Origin: Isoptericola peretonis
GTDB lineage: Bacteria; Actinomycetota; Actinomycetes; Actinomycetales; Cellulomonadaceae
Assembly: GCA_023241745.1 (NCBI GenBank)
Contig: JALQCY010000002.1
Span: forward strand, 620,001-684,000
Direction: 5' to 3'
Length of the DNA: 64,000 nt
Every line of letters starts with the position of its first letter. Within the stretch, counting starts at the first letter, position 1. Under the pieces are notes generated by a model that was not told where the DNA came from, searched no databases, and saw only the letters and a program-made list of their open reading frames with translations. The position numbers and the translations under genes were made by a program. Positions 24,983-34,199 of this stretch are shown here, piece by piece.

Positions 24983-27928
24983 TCACACGCTCGAGTACGC
25001 GACGACGCCGCGCAGCACCGCGGTCTGCGCCTTGCGGGCCGTGGCGCGCAGGGCGGGGCGGGGGGCCGCCTTCGCCAGCTGGTCGAGCACGTCGAGCACC
25101 TGCTTGCACCAGCGCACGAAGTCGCCCGCCGCCACGTCCGTGCCGCGCAGCACGGCGTCCAGGTTCTTCCCCGACGCCCACCGGTGCACCGGCGCCACGA
25201 GGCCGAGGTCCAGCGGCCCGGTGGCCTCCAGCCGGTGCTGCGCCTCCAGGTCCGTCACCTCGGACCAGACGCGCGTGGTGGCGTCGAGCACCTGCGCGAG
25301 GCGCCCGTGCGGCCCCCCCGGGACGTACGGCTCGGTCGCCTCCTCGCGCCGGCCCGAGTACACGACCGTCGACACGGCCGCCGCCAGCCCGGCGGCGTCC
25401 AGGTCGTCCCAGACGCCGCGGCGCAGGCACTCCGCGAGGAGCAGGTCGTCCTCCGCGTACAGCCGGCCCAACCACTTCCCGTCGTCGGTGACGCCGAGCC
25501 CCGTGACGCCGGGACCCGTGCCCGCCGCCTCGCCCGCGGCGGGGTCCGTCGACGGCGCCAGGTAGCCCAGCTGGGTCAGCACGTCGCAGGTCAGGTCGAA
25601 GACGCGCGCGATGGATCCCGTGCGGCCCTCCACGCGACGCACCAGCTGGTCGTGCTCCTTGCGCAGCCGCTCCCAGCGTTCCGCCCACCGCGCGTGCTCG
25701 TCCCGGTCCGGGCAGCCGTGGCAGGGGTGGGCGCGCAGGGCCGCGCGCAGCCGCTGCAGCTCCGCGTCGGACGCCGCGTCCGACCGGCGTCCCGCCCGCC
25801 CGCCCGACGACCCGCCGCGGCGCCCGGGACCGCGGCCCGTGCCCGCGTCGCCGGAGAACGCACCGAGCGCGTTGCGCATGCTCGAGGCCAGGTCGCGGCG
25901 CTGGTCCGGGCGGCGCGGGTTGAACGACTTCGGGATGCGGACGACCCCGACCACCTGCACGCCGTCAGGCGCGTCCGCGAGGGTGAGCTTCTTGACCTGC
26001 TTCTCCTGCGTGAGGACGGTGGGCCGGGGCCCGTCGAAGCCGCGGTCGTCACGGCCCGGCTCCAGCACGACGACGTACCCGCGGCGCCGCCCCGACGGTA
26101 CCTCGATGACGTCGCCCCGACGCAGGTTCTCGAACGACGCGACCGCGTCCGCGCGCCGGGCCCCCGTCGCCGCCCGCGAGAGCTCCTTCTCCCGGTCCTT
26201 GATCGCCTGCCGCAGCTCCATGTACCCGGCGAAGTCGCCCCGGTCGCACGTCATCGCGGACGCGTACCCCTCCATGGCCTCTGCGTGGGCCTGCGCCTGC
26301 TTCGCCAGGCCCACGACGCCACGGTCGGCCTGGAACTGGGCGAAGCTGGTCTCCAGCACGTCGCGCGCCCGCTCCCGGCCCACCTGCCCCACGAGGTTGA
26401 CCGCCATGTTGTACGTGGGGCGGAAGCTGGAGCGCAGCGGGTACAGCCGCTTGGACGCGAGGCCGGCCAGCGCCACCGGGTCCAGGCCCGTGTGGTCCAC
26501 GACGACCGCGTGCCCCTCGACGTCGATGCCGCGCCGCCCGGCACGCCCGGTGAGCTGGGTGTACTCCCCGGGGGTCACCGGCTGGTGGGCGGTGCCGTCC
26601 CACTTCACGAGCTTCTCCAGCACCACCGACCGGGCCGGCATGTTGATGCCGAGCGCCAGCGTCTCCGTGGCGAAGACGACCTTCACCAGGCCGCGGGAGA
26701 ACAGCTCCTCCACCGTCTCCTTGAAGACCGGCAGCATCCCCGCGTGGTGGGCGGCCACGCCGCGGGAGAGGGCCTGCGCCCACTCCCAGTACCCGAGCAC
26801 CTCCAGGTCCTCGGGCGGGATCGTGGCGGTGCGTTCCTCCACGACCCGCCGGATCTCCGCCTCCTGGGCCGCGTCGGTGAGCCGCAGGCCCGCGCGCAGG
26901 CACTGCTGCACCGCCCCGTCGCACCCGGCGCGGGAGAAGATGAAGTAGATCGCGGGCAGCAGCGCGTCCGCGTCGAGGGAGTCCACGACGGCGAACCGCG
27001 GCGGCGTCCGCCGGGACGGCACGAGGCTCGCGCCGCCCGGGCGCCGCCCGCCGCCGCCCCGGAAGCCGCGGTCGCCCCGGCCCCGGTGCCCGTGCCGCCC
27101 CGCCGAGGCGTCGGCCCTCGCCGAGACACGGAACATCGCCTGCAGGTCCGGGTTGATCGGCGGGTTCGTGCCCGGGTCGGTCGGGTCGACGTGCCCCGCG
27201 TACAGGTCCATCAGGCGCGGCACCCCGCGCGGCTCGGGGGCGGACACCACGACGTGCTGCCACAGCGGTACCGGACGGCGCTCGCTGACCACTACGGCCG
27301 TGTCGCCGCGCACGGTGGCGAGCCAGTCGCCGAACTCCTCCGCGTTCGACACCGTCGCGGACAGGGAGACGAGCTGCACGTGGTCGGGCAGGTGGATGAT
27401 GACCTCCTCCCAGACCGGGCCGCGGAACCGGTCCGCGAGGTAGTGCACCTCGTCCATGACGACGTAGGCGAGCCCGTCGAGGGCGGAGGAGCCCGCGTAG
27501 AGCATGTTGCGCAGCACCTCGGTGGTCATCACCACGACCGGGGCGCCCGCGTTGATCGACGTGTCCCCGGTGAGCAGGCCGACGTTCGCCGTCCCGTGCC
27601 GCGCGACGAGGTCGGTGTACTTCTGGTTGCTCAGGGCCTTGATCGGCGTGGTGTAGAACGCCTTGCCGCCCTGGGCGAGCGCGAGGTGGACGGCGAACTC
27701 GCCGACCACGGTCTTGCCGGCACCGGTCGGGGCCGCCACCAGAACCCCGCGGCCCTGCTCGAGCGCCACGCAGGCATCGACCTGGAACGGGTCGAGCTCG
27801 AACCCGACGACCTGCCGGAACTGACGCAGCTCGCCCTCGGCGTCGGCGCGGTCGCGGGCGCTGCGGGCCCGCGACGCGGCGTACCGCTCTGCAGGGCTCG
27901 GCTCGGCGGGGCTGTGCTGGGCGGTCAT
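24983..27928 (-). CDS. helY: Ski2/Mtr4-like DEAD/DEAH RNA helicase HelY
   Basis: This 981-residue helicase has APTGAGKT (motif I), DEVHYL (II), SLSATVSN (III) and QLTGRAGRRG (VI), plus the C-terminal DSHCT-type domain of Ski2/Mtr4 proteins. HelY is a conserved actinobacterial helicase thought to act on RNA, but its cellular role is not settled. An Arg/Gly-rich insertion (about residues 290-310) lies between the two RecA folds. A TAGGCT element 6 nt before the ATG suggests its own leaderless promoter. It sits in the usual actinobacterial neighbourhood after pafB-pafC-tatA-tatC. Confidence 0.93.
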   Translation of the reverse strand: MTAQHSPAEPSPAERYAASRARSARDRADAEGELRQFRQVVGFELDPFQVDACVALEQGRGVLVAAPTGAGKTVVGEFAVHLALAQGGKAFYTTPIKALSNQKYTDLVARHGTANVGLLTGDTSINAGAPVVVMTTEVLRNMLYAGSSALDGLAYVVMDEVHYLADRFRGPVWEEVIIHLPDHVQLVSLSATVSNAEEFGDWLATVRGDTAVVVSERRPVPLWQHVVVSAPEPRGVPRLMDLYAGHVDPTDPGTNPPINPDLQAMFRVSARADASAGRHGHRGRGDRGFRGGGGRRPGGASLVPSRRTPPRFAVVDSLDADALLPAIYFIFSRAGCDGAVQQCLRAGLRLTDAAQEAEIRRVVEERTATIPPEDLEVLGYWEWAQALSRGVAAHHAGMLPVFKETVEELFSRGLVKVVFATETLALGINMPARSVVLEKLVKWDGTAHQPVTPGEYTQLTGRAGRRGIDVEGHAVVVDHTGLDPVALAGLASKRLYPLRSSFRPTYNMAVNLVGQVGRERARDVLETSFAQFQADRGVVGLAKQAQAHAEAMEGYASAMTCDRGDFAGYMELRQAIKDREKELSRAATGARRADAVASFENLRRGDVIEVPSGRRRGYVVVLEPGRDDRGFDGPRPTVLTQEKQVKKLTLADAPDGVQVVGVVRIPKSFNPRRPDQRRDLASSMRNALGAFSGDAGTGRGPGRRGGSSGGRAGRRSDAASDAELQRLRAALRAHPCHGCPDRDEHARWAERWERLRKEHDQLVRRVEGRTGSIARVFDLTCDVLTQLGYLAPSTDPAAGEAAGTGPGVTGLGVTDDGKWLGRLYAEDDLLLAECLRRGVWDDLDAAGLAAAVSTVVYSGRREEATEPYVPGGPHGRLAQVLDATTRVWSEVTDLEAQHRLEATGPLDLGLVAPVHRWASGKNLDAVLRGTDVAAGDFVRWCKQVLDVLDQLAKAAPRPALRATARKAQTAVLRGVVAYSSV

Positions 27929-27937
27929 ACCGTCAGC

Positions 27938-29128
27938 CTAGGCGCCGGTCCCCCTGCCGGGAGCGACGAGCACCTGCAGGGCGCGGGCGCGGGCCTCGAC
28001 CCGCAGCGGCAGCGGCCCGAGGCGTTCGCCGTCGGCGTGCGCCACGGGCAGGGCCCGTTCTCCGGCGACCCAGGCGTCGGGGCCGGGCTCGATGGTCACG
28101 GCGCGGGCCCGCACGACGTGCACCTTGCGCCGGCGAACGTGCCCGCCGGTGAACATGCTCGGGAAGACGGCGAGGGCGCCCGGGCGGGACAGGTCGGTGG
28201 CCACGAGCACGTCGAGCAGGCCGTCGTCGAGGGAGGCGCCCGGCGCGACGCGGATGCCGCCCCCGATCCGCGGTCCGTTCGCGGCCGTGACGAGAGCCGC
28301 CCGCCCCGTCCAGGTCGCCGTGCCCGCGGGGCCGGGACTCAGGTGCAGGACGTCACCGGCTCGCGACCGCCGCGGGCCGCGGGCGCCGCCGTCGACCCGT
28401 CCGTCGGCAGACCGGCGACCGCCGCGGGACGCGACGGCGAGGAGGGCGGGGTGGTCGTCGAGGTCGGCCACGCCGTCGAACGTCAGCCGGTAGGACCAGG
28501 GCCGGTAGCGCACCAGCTCGAGCGCGGCGGCCACGGTGTACCGGGCGCTGCCGCGCGGGTGGCGCAGACGGTTGGCCCGCGCGTTGACGGCGGCGTCGAG
28601 GCCGGCCGAGACGGCCCCCGCCAGCCAGCGGCCCCCGGGCTCCAGCCCGGGGCCGGTCGCGAACGCCGCGTCCAGGGAGCGCAGGCCGGCGGGGCCGGCG
28701 TCGAGCGCCCGGCACAGCGCGGCGCCCGCGGACGCCGGGTCGCGCACGGGCAGCTCGAGGGTCGCCGCGAAATCGTTGCCCGTGCCGACCGGGACGATGC
28801 CGAGCGGCACGCCCGTGCCCGCGACGGCCTGCGCCCCGAGGTGCACCATGCCGTCGCCGCCCACCACGACCAGGGCGTCGACGGGCGCGCCCCGGCCGCC
28901 TACGCCGACCGTGCCGTCGACGGCACGGCGGGCGCGGGCCAGGGCCGCGCCCGCGTCGGGGGCGGTCAGGTCGACGACGTCGTGCCCGGCGCGCCGCAGC
29001 CCGGCCAGGATGCCCAGACCCGCGGACGCCGCCCTGCCCTTGCCTGCCGTGGGGTTGACGACGACCCCCAGGCGACGCGGGGCGGGACCCGGCTCAGACA
29101 GTGGGGGCGACCCTGCGCTTGTCGACAC
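27938..29128 (-). CDS. Diacylglycerol kinase-family lipid kinase
   Basis: This 396-residue soluble kinase has the DAGK catalytic signature: VVVNPTAGKGRA near residues 22-33, then VVGGDGMVHLGAQAV (the usual GGDGT with Met for Thr) and LGIVPVGTGNDFA. The family phosphorylates diacylglycerol or related lipids, here probably recycling phospholipid turnover products. GTG 29128 overlaps the tatC end by 35 bp. There is a 9-bp gap to helY. An Arg/Gly stretch at about 240-255 looks unstructured. Confidence 0.85.
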   Translation of the reverse strand: MSTSAGSPPLSEPGPAPRRLGVVVNPTAGKGRAASAGLGILAGLRRAGHDVVDLTAPDAGAALARARRAVDGTVGVGGRGAPVDALVVVGGDGMVHLGAQAVAGTGVPLGIVPVGTGNDFAATLELPVRDPASAGAALCRALDAGPAGLRSLDAAFATGPGLEPGGRWLAGAVSAGLDAAVNARANRLRHPRGSARYTVAAALELVRYRPWSYRLTFDGVADLDDHPALLAVASRGGRRSADGRVDGGARGPRRSRAGDVLHLSPGPAGTATWTGRAALVTAANGPRIGGGIRVAPGASLDDGLLDVLVATDLSRPGALAVFPSMFTGGHVRRRKVHVVRARAVTIEPGPDAWVAGERALPVAHADGERLGPLPLRVEARARALQVLVAPGRGTGA

Positions 29129-29867
29129 GCCGGTCGTGCAGCACGCACAGCCCGAGGGCTCCGAAGTACAGCACGCAGATCGGCAGCGCCACGAAGATCA
29201 TCGTCAGCGCGTCCGGCGTCGGCGTCATCACCGCCGCGAACACGAACGCGACGAGCACGGCCCACCGCCAGCCCTTGGCGAGCGCCTCGTGGCGCAGCAG
29301 CCCCGCGAGGTTGAGCCCGACCAGCAGCACGGGCGACACGAACGCGATGCCGAACGCCAGCACCAGCCGCATGACGAAGCTCAGGTACCCCTGCGCGTCG
29401 GTGAAGTTGACCGCCCCGTCGGGCACGAAGCCCGCCAGGATGTCCACGGCGTGCGGCAGCACCCACCACGCGAGGGCCGCGCCGCCGAGGAACAGCGGGA
29501 CGGCCGCCCCGAGGAACCCGTAGGCGTACCCCTTCTCGCGCCTCGTCAGGCCCGGCGTGACGAACGCCCACAGCTGGTAGAGCCACCACGGGCAGGTCAC
29601 GATGACGCCCAGGAAGAGCGACACCTTGACCTTCATGTCGAGCGCGGACGCCATGCCGGTGAAGTTGAGCGCGATCGTCTTGCCCTGCTCCTGCGCGGCC
29701 GTCTCGAGCGGGGACTGGAGCGCAGCGAGCAGCGGTTCGTACAGGACCCATCCGACGACGGCACCCGCGACGAGGCCGCACGCGGCGAGGAAGAGCCGCT
29801 TGCGCAGCTCCAGCAGGTGCTCGCGCAGGGGCATGCGCCCCTCGGGGTCCCGGGTGTTTCCGGGCAC
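29094..29867 (-). CDS. tatC: Sec-independent translocase TatC
   Basis: TatC is the core membrane receptor that recognises twin-arginine signal peptides and moves folded proteins across the membrane. The 257-residue protein has six predicted helices. The conserved LREHLLELRKRL lies at the cytoplasmic N-terminus, FVTPGLTRREKGYA in the first loop, and LVFGIAFV-like helices follow. GTG 29867 begins 3 bp after the tatA stop. Its end overlaps the lipid kinase gene by 35 bp. The Tat system here can export the pectin methylesterase at 50.9 kb. Confidence 0.95.
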   Translation of the reverse strand: MPGNTRDPEGRMPLREHLLELRKRLFLAACGLVAGAVVGWVLYEPLLAALQSPLETAAQEQGKTIALNFTGMASALDMKVKVSLFLGVIVTCPWWLYQLWAFVTPGLTRREKGYAYGFLGAAVPLFLGGAALAWWVLPHAVDILAGFVPDGAVNFTDAQGYLSFVMRLVLAFGIAFVSPVLLVGLNLAGLLRHEALAKGWRWAVLVAFVFAAVMTPTPDALTMIFVALPICVLYFGALGLCVLHDRRVDKRRVAPTV

Positions 29868-29870
29868 CGA

Positions 29871-30209
29871 CTACCCCCGCGGGTGGTGGGGGTCGACGTG
29901 GCCCGGGACCTGCTCCGTCGCGGAGCCGGGCCCCACAGTCGGCGAGGTCGGCGAGGTCGGGGTCGTCGGCGGGGGCGTCTGCCCGGGCGCCGTGCCCGTG
30001 GTGGACGTACCGGTCGACGTCGTCGTCTCGTACGGCGGCTCGTTCGAGTCGTTGAGCTTGCCGTCGTCCGTGAGGTCCTTGACCTCCTTCTTGAAGATCT
30101 TCAGCGACTGGCCGACGCTGCGCGCCAGATCGGGGAGCCTGCGCGCCCCGAACAGCAGCAGGATCACGACCACCAGCACAATGATGTGCCAGGGCTTGAG
30201 CATGCCCAT
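29871..30209 (-). CDS. tatA: Tat pore subunit TatA
   Basis: This 112-residue protein has the TatA/E layout: a short N-terminus (MGMLKPWH), one transmembrane helix (about residues 8-22), the hinge FGARRLPDLARSVGQ and an amphipathic helix to about 50, then a long Thr/Pro/Gly-rich tail. The charged tail is longer than average. ATG 30209 follows GAGGAG. tatC starts 3 bp after its stop, so the two are coupled. Confidence 0.93.
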   Translation of the reverse strand: MGMLKPWHIIVLVVVILLLFGARRLPDLARSVGQSLKIFKKEVKDLTDDGKLNDSNEPPYETTTSTGTSTTGTAPGQTPPPTTPTSPTSPTVGPGSATEQVPGHVDPHHPRG

Positions 30210-30297
30210 GAGAATGGCTCCTCGTTCTCGTCCGCCCGGGGGGGGCGGAGTGTCGTCGGGTCAACCCTAGTGGGTCCCGGGCGGCTCGGAGGTTGCG

Positions 30298-30708
30298 TCA
30301 CGGTGACGCACGGGTGTCCCGCCGCGGTCCGGCGGGCGCGGCGTTCCCGGAGTTCGCCGCCTTCTGGGCGGTGCGTCGCGCGAGCCAGCTCTCGGAGTCC
30401 CACCGGCGCCACGTGACGGCCTGGCGCTCGCGGCGGACGGCGGCGCGGGCCGCGCGGGCGCGCCGGAGCTCGGCGACGCGCTCGCGCAGCACGACGGGGT
30501 CGTCGAAGAGCGTGGGGGACGTGTCGGCGCGCTGTGCCTCCGCCTCCGCGACGGCGGCGGACATGCGGTCGGCGGCCGAGCCGAGCACCTCTCCGGCGCG
30601 GGACGCCTCGGCCAGCGCCCGTCGCGCGGCGCGCCACAGGTGCCGTCCCAGGAAGAACGCGCCGACGAGCGTGCCGACCACCAGCCCGGCCCAGATCCAG
30701 CCCCACAT
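30298..30708 (-). CDS. Hypothetical membrane protein of the paf-tat cluster
   Basis: The 136-residue protein has one N-terminal helix (MWGWIWAGLVVGTLVGAFFL) and a long, charged, probably helical C-terminal part. I do not recognise its family. TAGGCT lies 7 nt before the ATG, inside the last codons of pafC, so it has its own promoter signal and a leaderless mRNA. Its place between pafC and tatA is common in actinobacteria, but the role is unknown. Confidence 0.7.
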   Translation of the reverse strand: MWGWIWAGLVVGTLVGAFFLGRHLWRAARRALAEASRAGEVLGSAADRMSAAVAEAEAQRADTSPTLFDDPVVLRERVAELRRARAARAAVRRERQAVTWRRWDSESWLARRTAQKAANSGNAAPAGPRRDTRASP

Positions 30709-30713
30709 GCCGG

Positions 30714-31712
30714 TCAGCCTACGGGCTCGTCGGTGCCGGTCGCGGCGTACGCGTCGAGGGCGGCGCGGGCCGCGTGCGCCACCTCGTGCGCGACGTCCGG
30801 CGGGTCCACGGCCACGACGTCGGGCGCGTTGGCGAGCAGCAGGCGGCGCAGCCACGCCGGGTTGGTCACGCGCAGGCGCACCTCGACCGTGCCGTCGGGC
30901 AGGTCGCGCACCGACTCCGCGGGCACCTCCTCGGCGACCCACCGGGCCGCGGACGCGAGCCGCAGGGTGGCCGCGGGGGCGCCGCGGTGCGCCACCGACG
31001 CCCACACGTCGGCGCCCAGGTCCCCCGCCACCGTGACGTCGTGGGCCGCCACCGGCTCGTCCAGCACCCGGGCCGCGAGGATGCGGTCCACCCGGAAGGT
31101 GCGCCTCCCGTCCACGCGCAGGCACCACCCCACCAGGTACATGGCGCCGTCCTGGGTGAGCAGGCGCAGCGGGTCGACGTCCCGCTCGGTCGTGACGTCC
31201 GCGGCGTTCACGTAGCGCAGGTGGAGGCGGCGCCCCTCGGCCAGGGCCGTCGTGACGGCGGCCACGACCTGGGGGTCGCCGTCGCCCGCGAGCTGCACGT
31301 CCACGGCCCCCGCGGCCTCACCCGTCGCGGCCGTGAGCTTGTCGAGAGCGGACGCCACGACGGCGGCGCGTCGCCGGTCCGCCTGCACCGCCGGGGAGGC
31401 GTGCATCGCCCGCAGCGCCGCGACCAGCGCCACCGCCTCGCGGGTGCCCAGCCGCAGCGGGCGGGTCATGCCGCGCGCCTGCGTGAGGGACACGACGCCG
31501 CCCTCGAGGGAGAACGCGTCGAAGTCGATGAGGTCGTCGGGCATGTACCCGGGGGTGCCGGACACCCACAGGGCGTCCACGTCCTCGCGCACCTGCCGCG
31601 GCGTCACGCCGAACCGCTCGGCGAGCTCGTCCACCCGCACCGGCCCCGCGCCGTCGAGGAACGCGACGAGCCCCAGCAGCCGCACCAGCCGGTCGTCCGC
31701 CCGCTCAGGCAT
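30714..31712 (-). CDS. pafC: PafC, WYL-domain transcriptional regulator
   Basis: PafC with PafB forms a regulator that activates the RecA/LexA-independent DNA-damage response in mycobacteria. This 332-residue protein has an N-terminal helix-turn-helix (VDELAERFGVTPRQVREDVDAL) and a WYL domain around residues 150-230 with VGWCLRVDGRRTFRVDRI. Its ATG overlaps the end of pafB by 8 bp. No Pup-ligase or proteasome gene is visible nearby, so these are present in a setting without the proteasome locus in view. Confidence 0.9.
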   Translation of the reverse strand: MPERADDRLVRLLGLVAFLDGAGPVRVDELAERFGVTPRQVREDVDALWVSGTPGYMPDDLIDFDAFSLEGGVVSLTQARGMTRPLRLGTREAVALVAALRAMHASPAVQADRRRAAVVASALDKLTAATGEAAGAVDVQLAGDGDPQVVAAVTTALAEGRRLHLRYVNAADVTTERDVDPLRLLTQDGAMYLVGWCLRVDGRRTFRVDRILAARVLDEPVAAHDVTVAGDLGADVWASVAHRGAPAATLRLASAARWVAEEVPAESVRDLPDGTVEVRLRVTNPAWLRRLLLANAPDVVAVDPPDVAHEVAHAARAALDAYAATGTDEPVG

Positions 31713-32811
31713 GGGTCCCCTCCTCCGTGTCGTCGGTCGCCGGCCGGTCGAGCGCGGCCGCCGCCCGCAGGCGGCGCAGCACGTCCGCGCGCAGCGCGGC
31801 CGGCGCGAGCACCACGACCGCCGCGCCGTACCCGGCCACCTCGTCGGCGAACGCCGACAGGCTGCGGAACTCCACCTCGACGAGGTCGCGCCCGTCGGTC
31901 CGCCCCAGCCCGTCCCCGTCCTCGGGCCCGTCGCCGCCGCGTCCGTCGGGTCCATCGGGTCCTTCGGCGGCCGCGGGCACGGCGCGCGCCCGCAGGGCCT
32001 GCGCACGCTCCGGCACCACCGCCAGCCGTGCCCGCTGCAGCACACCGACCCGCTCGCCCAGCATCGCGTCCACGTCCACCGACTCCGGCACGTCGAACGC
32101 CCCCGGCTGCGAACCCACCCGTACCTTCCCGACGATCCGGGACAGGCGGAACACCCGCGCCGCCCCCCGTGCCCGGTCCAGGCCCACCAGGTACCAGCCG
32201 CTGCCCCGCGCCGCGATCCGCCACGGCTCCACGTGGCGCGTGAGCTCCTGCCCCGTGCTCGCCGCCCGGTACCGGAACGACACGTCCCGCCGCTCCGAGA
32301 CCGCCTCCAGCAGGGGCACGTACGCGTCCCCGGCCGCCCGCACCCGCGGCGCCAGGCCCGCCACGGCGTCCGCCGCCACCTCGCCCGCGCCCGCCGCACG
32401 CAGCTTCGTCATCGCCCGCGACATGTCCGTGCGCAGCGTCTTGTCCGACCACAGCTGCGCCGCCAGCGCCACCACGCCCAGCTCCGCCGGCGTCAGGTCC
32501 ACCGCCCCCAGCGCGTACGCGTCGTTGTCGATCCGGTAGCCGACCTCGTCGCTGTGCCCGCCCGCGTCCACCGTGACGATCGGGATCCCGAGCGCTCGCA
32601 ACGTGTCCTTGTCCCGCTCGAACATCCGCTCGAAGGCCTCCGTCGACGGCGCGTCGCCGTACCCCGCGACCCCCGCCCGCACCTGCTGCTTCGTCATCGA
32701 CGCGCTCGTGTTCACGAGCGCGATCACGAGGTTCAGGAGACGCTCGGCCGGAGGGGTGCCCCGCGACGAGGACGCAGGGCCCGCGGGCGGGTCGACAGGG
32801 TTCGCAGGCAT
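31705..32811 (-). CDS. pafB: PafB, WYL-domain transcriptional regulator
   Basis: The 368-residue partner of PafC has an N-terminal HTH (MTKQQVRAGVAGYGDAPS region, then a winged part) and a WYL domain with GSGWYLVGLDRARGAARVFRLSRI at about 200-225. A Gly/Asp-rich insertion (about 300-320) is unusual. The ATG at 32811 follows TACCGT by 7 nt. Only 34 bp separate it from the divergent DUF3866 gene, so the two promoters overlap. Confidence 0.9.
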   Translation of the reverse strand: MPANPVDPPAGPASSSRGTPPAERLLNLVIALVNTSASMTKQQVRAGVAGYGDAPSTEAFERMFERDKDTLRALGIPIVTVDAGGHSDEVGYRIDNDAYALGAVDLTPAELGVVALAAQLWSDKTLRTDMSRAMTKLRAAGAGEVAADAVAGLAPRVRAAGDAYVPLLEAVSERRDVSFRYRAASTGQELTRHVEPWRIAARGSGWYLVGLDRARGAARVFRLSRIVGKVRVGSQPGAFDVPESVDVDAMLGERVGVLQRARLAVVPERAQALRARAVPAAAEGPDGPDGRGGDGPEDGDGLGRTDGRDLVEVEFRSLSAFADEVAGYGAAVVVLAPAALRADVLRRLRAAAALDRPATDDTEEGTHA

Positions 32812-32845
32812 CGGCCCCACGGTAGTCGCCGGTAGCCTCGGACGG

Positions 32846-34135
32846 GTGACGACAGCGCCGAACCAGCCCCAGCCCGCCACGCCCGACGGCGACACCCCGG
32901 CCGGGCCCGGCCACGTCACCTGGCGCACCGGCACCGTCACCGCTCGCGGCGCCACCTGGACCGGCGCCCGCGAGGTCATCGTCCGCCTCGACGCCCCCCT
33001 GCCCGTCACCGCCACGAGCAAGGACGCCACCACCGGCCCCGGCGAGGTCCGCGGCCTCGCCTACACCGCCCTCGTCGGCGACCCGGACGAGGGTGACCGC
33101 CTCCTCCTCAACGTCTCCGCCCTCGCCCGCGGCCTCGGCACCGGCGGGTACGCCCTCGTCGTCGGGCCCGCCGGGGGCGCCACCACCACGCCCACCGGGC
33201 TGCCCATGGGGCTGCCCGCCGACCCGCCCCCCGGGCCCGGCCACCTCGTCAAGGCCCGCTACACCCCCCTGCAGGCCATGGTGCTCGGCGTCGACGAGCA
33301 GGAGTCCGACCACCACGACACCCTCCGCGACGCCGACGACCTCGCCGGCCTGCCCGTCGTCGTTGCCGACCTGCACTCCGCCCTGCCCGCCCTCGTCGCC
33401 GGCGCCCGCCACGCCGCCGACCTCGCCGGCCGCCCCCACCCCCGCGTCGCCTACGTCATGACCGACGGCGGCGCCCTGCCCGCCGCCTTCTCCCGCACCG
33501 TCGCCACCCTGCGCGACACCGGCTGGCTCGCCGCCACCGTCACCGTCGGGCAGGCCTTCGGAGGCGACCTCGAGGCCGTGACCGTGCACACCGGCCTCCT
33601 CGCCGCCCGCCACGTCGCCCACGCCGACCTCGTCGTCGTCGCCCAGGGCCCCGGGAACCTCGGCACCGGCACCCGCTGGGGCTTCTCCGGCGTCGCCGCC
33701 GGAGAAGCCGTCAACGCCGCCGCCGTCCTCGCCGGCCGCCCCGTCGCCTCCCTGCGCGTCTCCGGCGCCGACCCCCGCGACCGGCACCGCGGCGTCTCCC
33801 ACCACAGCCTCACCGCCTACGGCCGCGTGGCGCTCGCGGCCGCCGACGTCCCCGTCCCCCGCCCCGCCGCCGACCTAGAGGCCCTGCCCGCCTGGGGCGC
33901 CGAGCTCACCCGCCAGGTGCACGACCAGGCCGCCACGCTCGCCGACGCCACCGCCCGGCACCGGCTCGTCGACGTCCCCGCCGACGCCGCCCTCCTCGAC
34001 GCCCTCCGCCGCTCCCCCGCCCGGCTGTCCACCATGGGACGCAGCCTCGACGGCGACCCCGCCGCCTTCGTCGCCGCCGGCGTCGCCGGCATGCACGCCG
34101 CCCGGCTCACCCACCAGGACGCCACCACGGGCTGA
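32846..34135 (+). CDS. DUF3866 family protein
   Basis: This 429-residue protein belongs to DUF3866, an actinobacterial family with no known function that is often found next to pafBC. The middle and second half have Rossmann-like features (PRVAYVMTDGGALP; ADLVVVAQGPGNLGTGTRWG), suggesting binding of a nucleotide or other small ligand. The GTG start is preceded by TAGCCT at 7 nt. It is divergent from pafB across 34 bp, so it may be co-regulated with the DNA-damage regulator. Confidence 0.78.
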   Translation: MTTAPNQPQPATPDGDTPAGPGHVTWRTGTVTARGATWTGAREVIVRLDAPLPVTATSKDATTGPGEVRGLAYTALVGDPDEGDRLLLNVSALARGLGTGGYALVVGPAGGATTTPTGLPMGLPADPPPGPGHLVKARYTPLQAMVLGVDEQESDHHDTLRDADDLAGLPVVVADLHSALPALVAGARHAADLAGRPHPRVAYVMTDGGALPAAFSRTVATLRDTGWLAATVTVGQAFGGDLEAVTVHTGLLAARHVAHADLVVVAQGPGNLGTGTRWGFSGVAAGEAVNAAAVLAGRPVASLRVSGADPRDRHRGVSHHSLTAYGRVALAAADVPVPRPAADLEALPAWGAELTRQVHDQAATLADATARHRLVDVPADAALLDALRRSPARLSTMGRSLDGDPAAFVAAGVAGMHAARLTHQDATTG

Positions 34136-34199
34136 CGCGCCCGTCCACCGGCCACGACACGCCTGCGCCGCCGCCCCCGCACCCGATAGCGTCAGGCGC

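Noticed and set aside
21233..29314. A 2693-codon open frame on the plus strand
   Set aside because: It lies opposite lnt, amidohydrolase, helY and the lipid kinase, which have clear motifs. The translation is low-complexity.
30231..30249. G-rich hairpin TCCGCCC...GGGCGGA upstream of tatA
   Set aside because: Only 7 bp with a homopolymer loop. Not distinct enough for a terminator call.
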